NCBI GenBank assembly: GCA_945889625.1
Contig: CAMDCE010000031.1
Coordinates: forward strand, 1-60,191
From: Asaia bogorensis
GTDB taxonomy: Bacteria; Pseudomonadota; Alphaproteobacteria; Reyranellales; Reyranellaceae
Reading direction: 5' to 3'
Length of the DNA stretch: 60,191 nucleotides
Shown: positions 56,007-60,191 of the stretch, piece after piece
How the letters are laid out: each line of letters opens with the position of its first letter
Numbering within the stretch: the first letter of the stretch is position 1
Notes under the pieces: generated by a model
Told to the model about the DNA's origin: nothing
Databases searched by the model: none
The model's input: the letters and a program-made list of their open reading frames with translations, nothing else
Made by a program: the position numbers and the translations under genes

Positions 56007-56103
56007 GTCGTCCTGAGCGCAGCGAAGGACCTCATCTACCGTCCAAACGCAGGTCCTTCCTTGTGGGAACGGGCGTGAGATCCTTCGCTTCGCTCAGGAT
56101 GAC
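56007..56103. repeat. Palindromic intergenic repeat, family C (long copy)
   Basis: Inverted ends GTCGTCCTGAGCGCAGCGAA and TTCGCTTCGCTCAGGATGAC enclose inner arms such as GGACCTCATCTACC and GTGGGAACGG with partial pairing (GCAGGTCC/GGACCTC). It fills the convergent gap between thiE and epmA. Confidence 0.8.
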
Positions 56104-56127
56104 AGAGGCAGGACACGGCCATCGCTT

Positions 56128-57123
56128 TCAGCGCACCGGTAACCACAGCACGTCCTCGATGTGCTTGGCGCCCGTCGCCAGCATCGCCAGCCGATCGAAC
56201 CCCAGCGCGATGCCGGCGCAATCGGGCAGACCGTGGTCGAGGGCGGCGAGGAAATCCGGGTCGACTGGCCAGCGCACGCCGTAGACCCGTTCCTTTTCGT
56301 CCATGTCGGCCTTGAGCCGCGCGCGCTGGATGGCGGGATCGGTGAGTTCGCCGAAGGCGTTGGCCAGTTCGACGCCGCAGGCATAGAGCTCGAAGCGTTC
56401 GGCCACCCGCGGGTCGCCGGGCTTGGCGCGGGCGAGTGCGGCCATCGAGATCGGGTACTCGCAGAGGATGGTCGGCCGGCCCATGCCCAGCCGCTTTTCG
56501 ATCTTGTCGAACATGACGCGGAAGAAGACGTCGTCCCAGCTGTCGTCGGTATGCATGACGACGCCGGAGACATGCGACAGCTTCTCGGCGCTGCCCACCG
56601 TCGCCAGCAGGTCGACGCCGGCATGGCGCTCGAACGCCTCGGCCACCGTGAGCCGCTCGGGCGCCACTCTGGGATCGCAGACGGCGCCGTCCCACCGCAG
56701 CTCGTTCACGCCGAGCCCGCCCAGCAAGGCCGCGCAGTCCTCCATGATCGTCTCGTAGCCGGCACCGGCGCGGTACCATTCCAGCATGGTGAATTCCGGA
56801 TGATGCAGCGCCGAGCCTTCGGCGTTGCGGAACACGCGAGCGAACTGGAAGAGCTTGGGGATGCCGCCGGCCAACAGCTTCTTCATCGCGAACTCGGGCG
56901 AGCTGTGCAGCCAGCGCGTCTGCTCCTCGCCGTCGGGCAGCTCCCAGTCGGTGACGAAGCCGGAGAGATGCACCTCGGCCCCGGGCGCCACCTGCAGGAT
57001 CGGCGTCTCGACCTCGACGAAGTCCTGCGCTGCGAACCACCCGCGCATCGCCGCCTGCAGGCGCGCGCGTTCCCGCAGGTACGGCAGGCGGCGGCTGAGC
57101 TTATCGGGACGCCACTCGGTCAT
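56128..57123 (-). CDS. epmA: EF-P lysyltransferase (EpmA/GenX/PoxA-like)
   Basis: 331 residues from ATG 57123. Class II lysyl-tRNA synthetase catalytic core without the anticodon domain. Motif 2 is FQFARVFRNAEGSALHHPEFTMLEW, here given as its key parts FARVFRNAE and HHPEFTMLEW; motif 3 is GIALGFDRLAML near the C-terminus. EpmA attaches beta-lysine to elongation factor P; efp lies only 1.2 kb away on the other strand, which supports the call. The mutase EpmB is not in the window. Confidence 0.92.
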   Translation of the reverse strand: MTEWRPDKLSRRLPYLRERARLQAAMRGWFAAQDFVEVETPILQVAPGAEVHLSGFVTDWELPDGEEQTRWLHSSPEFAMKKLLAGGIPKLFQFARVFRNAEGSALHHPEFTMLEWYRAGAGYETIMEDCAALLGGLGVNELRWDGAVCDPRVAPERLTVAEAFERHAGVDLLATVGSAEKLSHVSGVVMHTDDSWDDVFFRVMFDKIEKRLGMGRPTILCEYPISMAALARAKPGDPRVAERFELYACGVELANAFGELTDPAIQRARLKADMDEKERVYGVRWPVDPDFLAALDHGLPDCAGIALGFDRLAMLATGAKHIEDVLWLPVR

Positions 57124-57157
57124 GCCCGACCTTATAGCGTGCCTTGAAATCGGCAAA

Positions 57158-57169
57158 GTAGCGCGCTAC
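57158..57169. promoter_or_regulatory. Perfect palindrome upstream of the toxin-antitoxin pair (possible operator)
   Basis: GTAGCGCGCTAC lies 4 bp before the antitoxin start and 35 bp from the epmA start. MazEF-type pairs repress themselves through such sites. A TTGAAA at 57144 could serve as a -35 box. Both roles are inferred from position alone. Confidence 0.35.
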
Positions 57170-57172
57170 CTT

Positions 57173-57403
57173 ATGACCATGCCTCGCCCCGCACGAAAGG
57201 ACGGCCTCGACAAGTTTCGTCGCTATCGCGCCACGCAACGCGACCGCGGCATGAAGCTGGTGCGTCTATGGGTGCCTGACCCGAAGGCCCCGGGCTTCCG
57301 CCAGCAGGCCCGCCGTCAGGCGCGACTGTTGCGGGGAGCGCCTGAAGAGCGCGAGGCCCTGGACTTCATCGAATCCGCAGCCGACTGGACCGGTGAGAAG
57401 TAG
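57173..57403 (+). CDS. MazE-like antitoxin (DUF3018-type)
   Basis: 76 residues from ATG 57173 (or ATG 57179). A very basic N-terminus (PRPARKDGLDKFRRYRATQRDRGMKLVRLWVPD) includes the LVRLWVPD core seen in small antitoxins of the DUF3018 type; the C-terminus is acidic (EEREALDFIESAADW), as expected for a toxin-binding tail. The toxin gene follows 6 bp later. Confidence 0.75.
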   Translation: MTMPRPARKDGLDKFRRYRATQRDRGMKLVRLWVPDPKAPGFRQQARRQARLLRGAPEEREALDFIESAADWTGEK

Positions 57404-57409
57404 CATCCC

Positions 57410-57736
57410 GTGCAACGCGGCGATCTGGTTACCGTCGCCTTGAGCGGCGACTATGGAAAACCCCGTCCTGCACTGGTGATCCAGACTGATCACCTACCGG
57501 AAACGGACTCGGTGCTGGTCTGTCTGGTGACGACGACCATACGCGCCGCACCACTTTTCCGATTCGTGCTGCCCGCAAACAGGGAAACCGGCCTGATGCA
57601 ACCGTCGCAGGTCATGGTCGACAAGATCATGGCCGTACGACGCGACCGCTGCGGCGCTCGGATCGGCAAAGTCGATGCTGCATCCATGCTCGCCCTCAAT
57701 CGACTGCTCGCTTTCGTCGTTGGCGTCACCGGCTAG
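57410..57736 (+). CDS. MazF/PemK-family toxin (endoribonuclease)
   Basis: 108 residues from GTG 57410. The start QRGDLVTVALSGDYGKPRPALVIQ follows the MazF/PemK pattern (RG.... then GDYGKPRPALV with the conserved Arg and Pro). LVCLVTTTIR and SQVMVDKIMAVRRDRCG match the later conserved blocks with Ser/Thr and Lys. Such toxins cut mRNA when the antitoxin is degraded. The pair sits between epmA and a YjbR gene, probably as a mobile insertion. Confidence 0.88.
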   Translation: MQRGDLVTVALSGDYGKPRPALVIQTDHLPETDSVLVCLVTTTIRAAPLFRFVLPANRETGLMQPSQVMVDKIMAVRRDRCGARIGKVDAASMLALNRLLAFVVGVTG

Positions 57737-57741
57737 GGGTC

Positions 57742-58092
57742 ATGACTCCCAAACAGATCGACAAATTCTGCGCCACGCTGCCAGCCGCCACGCGGACGGT
57801 GCAATGGGAGGGCGTGATCGTCTTCAAGGTCGGCGGCAAGATGTTCTGCCTGATCGCGCCCGCCGATCACTCGGTCGGGCGCATCTGCTTCAAGTCTCCA
57901 CCCGAGCACTATGATGCGCTGAGCCGCTCCCCCGGATTTCGCCCGGCGCCGTATCTCGCCCGCGCCAAGTGGGTGGCGCTGGACCATCCCAAGGTGCTGA
58001 CGGCGCCCGAGATGAAGGCCTACATCAAGCGCGCCCATGCGGTGATCGCAGAAGCGCTGCCGAAGAAAAGGCAGGCGGAGCTGGGTCTGTGA
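57742..58092 (+). CDS. MmcQ/YjbR family protein
   Basis: 116 residues, the family's usual length. It starts MTPKQIDKFCATLPAATRTVQWEG and contains VFKVGGKMFCLI, ICFKSPPEHYDAL and PYLARAKWVALD, the standard YjbR blocks. The fold resembles a double-wing DNA-binding domain, but the function is not established. It begins 5 bp after the toxin gene. Confidence 0.9.
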   Translation: MTPKQIDKFCATLPAATRTVQWEGVIVFKVGGKMFCLIAPADHSVGRICFKSPPEHYDALSRSPGFRPAPYLARAKWVALDHPKVLTAPEMKAYIKRAHAVIAEALPKKRQAELGL

Positions 58093-58109
58093 CCTGTTCA
58101 TCCACTCAT

Positions 58110-58206
58110 GTTCCTCTCCCCACTAGGGGGAGAGGCTAGGTGAGGGGGATCGAAGGACGTGCGTCGCCCCCTCACCCCGCCTCTCCCCCTACCGGGGGAG
58201 AGGAGC
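58110..58206. repeat. Palindromic intergenic repeat, family E
   Basis: CCTCTCCCCACTAGGGGGAG and GGCTAGGTGAGGGGG, then the mirror units CCCCCTCACCCCG and CCTCTCCCCCTACCGGGGGAG. Nearly the same as the element at 51172-51272. It lies in the 261-bp gap before efp; the rest (58207-58353) holds another hairpin (CCCGCCCTTCGCGGG) and probably the efp promoter. Confidence 0.85.
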
Positions 58207-58353
58207 CTGACAGAGGGCGAGACGAACGGCGTCCGGGCCCCGGTTGCGGGCCCTACCGCCCTTTGTTACAAGCCCGCCGCCGGCCTCGTCCCGCCCTTCG
58301 CGGGCGAGGCCGCATTCCATTCATCCGAACCTGCCGCGAGACCCGGTAATCCC

Positions 58354-58923
58354 ATGAAAGTTCCCGTCAATTCCATCCGCGCCGGCAACGTCATCGAATA
58401 CAACGGCAAGCTCTGGGTGGCCTCCAAGGTGCAGCACATCAGCCCCGGCAAGGGTGGCGCGTTCGTGGCCATCGAGGCCAAGGCGCTGCGCGAGGGCAAC
58501 AAGCTCCAGGAGCGCTTCCGTTCGGGCGAGACGATCGAGCACGTTCATATCGACGAGCGCGAGTGCACCTTCCTGTTCAAGGACGAGAACGGCTTCACCT
58601 TCATGGACAAGGAGAATTTCGAGCAGCTCACCGTCGGCGCCGACGTGCTCGATCCCGACCAGTCGCGCTTCCTGCAGGACGGCATGGAAGTGAACGTGTC
58701 GCTCTACGAAGGCACGCCCGTGGGAGTCGAGCTGCCCAAGTCCGTGGTGCTCGCCGTCACCGAGGCCGATGCCGTGGTCAAAGGCCAAACGGCTTCCTCG
58801 TCCTACAAGCCGGCGATCGTCGAAGGCGGCATCCGAGTGATGGTGCCGCCGCACATCGCCGTCGGCACCAGGCTGGTGATCAACACCGAGGACGGCGCCT
58901 ACATGGAACGCGCCAAGGATTGA
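58354..58923 (+). CDS. efp: Elongation factor P
   Basis: 189 residues from ATG 58354. Three beta domains; the modified loop is SPGKGGAF with Lys33, the residue that EpmA-type enzymes lysylate (Lys34 in E. coli numbering). The C-terminus has VVKGQTASSSYKPA and the OB-fold end VNTED.AYMERA-like pattern. EF-P rescues ribosomes stalled at proline runs. Proline-run-rich proteins are frequent in this window (10336, 35219, 50180). Confidence 0.96.
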   Translation: MKVPVNSIRAGNVIEYNGKLWVASKVQHISPGKGGAFVAIEAKALREGNKLQERFRSGETIEHVHIDERECTFLFKDENGFTFMDKENFEQLTVGADVLDPDQSRFLQDGMEVNVSLYEGTPVGVELPKSVVLAVTEADAVVKGQTASSSYKPAIVEGGIRVMVPPHIAVGTRLVINTEDGAYMERAKD

Positions 58924-58927
58924 GGGA

Positions 58928-59860
58928 GTGGCCCTGCCGTCCGATCGTCGCCCCCCTGAGCGTGCGCCCATAGCGCGCGTCGGACGTGCGCCCATGGCGC
59001 CGGGGCGCGAGCGCTCCGGCCCGCCCGAGCGCCGTTCGCTGGCGCCGCGCTCGGCCACCATCACGGTGATGATCCGCGCCGCTTTCGCTGCGGCCAAGAA
59101 CCTCAAGCGCGACTTCGGCGAGGTCGAGCACCTGCAGATTTCCGAAAAGGGCCCGGGCGATTTCGTCAGCCATGCCGACATCAAGGCCGAGCGCACCTTG
59201 CGCACCGAGTTGCTGAAGACGCGGCCGGACTACGGCTTCCTCGGCGAGGAAGGCACCGAGATCAAGGGCGACGGGCGCAACCGCTGGATCGTCGATCCGC
59301 TCGACGGTACGACCAATTTCCTGCACGGCGTGCCGCACTTCGCCATTTCGATCGGCCTGGAGCGCGACGGCGAGATCATCGCCGGCGTCGTCTACCAGCC
59401 GGTCTCCGACGAGCTGTTCTGGGCCGAGAAGGGCAACGGCGCCTTCATCGACACGCCGACCGCCCGCTCGCGCCGGCTGCGCGTCTCGGGCCGCAAGGAT
59501 GCGGCGCGCGCCCTGGTCGGCACCGGCATCCCCCATCTCGGCAAGGGCGACCATCCCGCCTATTTCGCCAAGCTCGCCGCCGTGACCGCGCAGACCGCGG
59601 GCGTCCGCCGCTGGGGCGCCGCCGCCCTCGATCTCGCCTTCGTCGCGGCCGGTCGCTTCGACGCCTTCTTCGAGTTCAACCTGTCGCCATGGGATGTCGC
59701 GGCCGGCCTTCTTCTGGTCCGTGAGGCCGGCGGCTTCGTCGGCGATATCGCCGGCCAGCCCTATGCTCTGGGCGACGCCTCGATCCTGGCCAGCAACGTC
59801 GGCCTGCGCGATTCGATGATCGAGATCCTGACCGGCAGCCGCCCCGCCTCGTCTCTCTAG
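58928..59860 (+). CDS. suhB: Inositol monophosphatase family protein (SuhB-like)
   Basis: 310 residues if GTG 58928 is used; the start is unsure. The conserved enzyme begins near RSATITVMIRAAF (residue 42), so the first 40 residues, rich in Arg and Pro, are an unusual extension or not translated. Metal-site motifs are LGEEGTE, WIVDPLDGTTNFLHG and SPWDVAAGLLLVREAGG. It removes phosphate from inositol phosphates, or acts on rRNA processing as SuhB does. It starts 4 bp after efp, so the two share a transcript. Confidence 0.9.
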   Translation: MALPSDRRPPERAPIARVGRAPMAPGRERSGPPERRSLAPRSATITVMIRAAFAAAKNLKRDFGEVEHLQISEKGPGDFVSHADIKAERTLRTELLKTRPDYGFLGEEGTEIKGDGRNRWIVDPLDGTTNFLHGVPHFAISIGLERDGEIIAGVVYQPVSDELFWAEKGNGAFIDTPTARSRRLRVSGRKDAARALVGTGIPHLGKGDHPAYFAKLAAVTAQTAGVRRWGAAALDLAFVAAGRFDAFFEFNLSPWDVAAGLLLVREAGGFVGDIAGQPYALGDASILASNVGLRDSMIEILTGSRPASSL

Positions 59861-59949
59861 GGCCGCCGCGCGCTATCCAAATATTGCTTGGGGGGTGAGG
59901 CGGAATTTCGGGACGAATCGACTAAAACCCTGATGTCATCGGCATCCAA

Positions 59950-59998
59950 GGCGTCCCACGTCAGTGGGACGCCACGACCGTCCCGACCAGTCGGGACG
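59950..59998. repeat. Two adjacent hairpins downstream of suhB
   Basis: GGCGTCCCAC/GTGGGACGCC (loop 4 nt) and CGTCCCGAC/GTCGGGACG (loop 2 nt). No T-tract follows, so a role as terminator is weak. They lie in the 199-bp gap 59861-60059, which contains no gene. Confidence 0.7.
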
Positions 59999-60059
59999 AT
60001 TCGGATCGGTGTAGGCTCCATACCAAGGCGCTAAGATGAGGTGCTAGAGCACCGAGCGT

Positions 60060-60191
60060 TTAATCGGAAGCGTAGCCGGCATCTTTGAGGTAGTTCCAGC
60101 ACTCCTGCTCGGTGTAGAGGGCGCAGATGTCACCGATGGCTTTCCAGAGAGCATCGATGGTTCTCGCGCCGATGCGCCTGAGGTGGGCCTT
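60060..60191 (-). mobile_element. C-terminal end of an IS630-family transposase (runs off window)
   Basis: I translated the minus strand from the window edge: 43 residues ending in TAA at 60060. Features are HLRRIGARTIDALWKAIGD, TEQECWNYLKDAGY and ASD at the end. The pattern of ARTI..LW..IG followed by ...EC.NY...AGY is the typical C-terminus of IS630-family transposases. CTAGAGCA at 60044, 9 bp past the stop, may belong to the element's end or to the CTAGAGCA repeat family. Whether the copy is complete cannot be seen. Confidence 0.8.

Overview
The window is a GC-rich bacterial chromosome segment. Gene content and order point to an alphaproteobacterium, probably of the Rhodospirillales/Reyranella type. 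The evidence is the unbroken minus-strand block yebC-ruvC-ruvA-ruvB-ybgC-tolQ-tolR-tolA-tolB-pal-cpoB-tilS-ftsH-folP-glmM-thiD, the zapA / 6S RNA / ygfA / TIGR00282 phosphodiesterase block, and the many palindromic intergenic repeats. The taxon is inferred; no rRNA is present.

Layout. (1) 1-10.3 kb: a truncated winged-helix/TPR regulator diverges from an OprB-like porin. The porin is followed by an unknown exported protein, a FAD subunit and a fused 2Fe-2S/molybdopterin subunit of a xanthine-dehydrogenase-type hydroxylase, a double ABM-domain membrane protein, a PhyH-type dioxygenase and a small exported protein. This looks like an uptake-and-oxidation cluster. (2) 10.3-19.2 kb: accessory genes: a DUF5681-like phage-type gene pair, a class II aldolase, an O-methyltransferase, tRNA-Glu(CTC), a radical SAM protein, two polytopic membrane proteins and an SDR. 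(3) 19.3-26.1 kb: a CUT1-type ABC importer (ATPase, two permeases, Tat-exported binding protein), diverging from a PLP aminotransferase and an alpha/beta hydrolase. (4) 26.3-40.9 kb: the 16-gene core block for envelope integrity, folate, peptidoglycan precursor, tRNA-Ile lysidine, membrane proteolysis and Holliday junction processing. (5) 41-47 kb: tandem terminators, a TIGR00282 phosphodiesterase, ygfA, 6S RNA, zapA and a coiled-coil protein, diverging from tkt-gap. (6) 47.2-53.8 kb: ureide catabolism: ureidoglycolate lyase, allantoinase puuE, an inserted 2.4-kb segment bracketed by a duplicated puuE 3' end, a second puuE with a small partner, and an MFS transporter. (7) 53.9-60.2 kb: class I aldolase, GNAT, thiE, an epmA-like lysyltransferase, a MazEF-like toxin-antitoxin pair, a YjbR protein, efp, an inositol-monophosphatase-family enzyme and the tail of an IS630-family transposase.

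The most unusual content is non-coding or rearranged. There are at least four families of palindromic intergenic repeats. In one the arms differ between copies but stay complementary. Several copies sit directly on stop codons or ribosome-binding sites. The segment 48.5-51.2 kb combines a duplicated puuE tail, a proline-rich membrane protein and a degraded paralogue of that protein's C-terminal domain. No CRISPR array, complete prophage or complete insertion sequence was seen.
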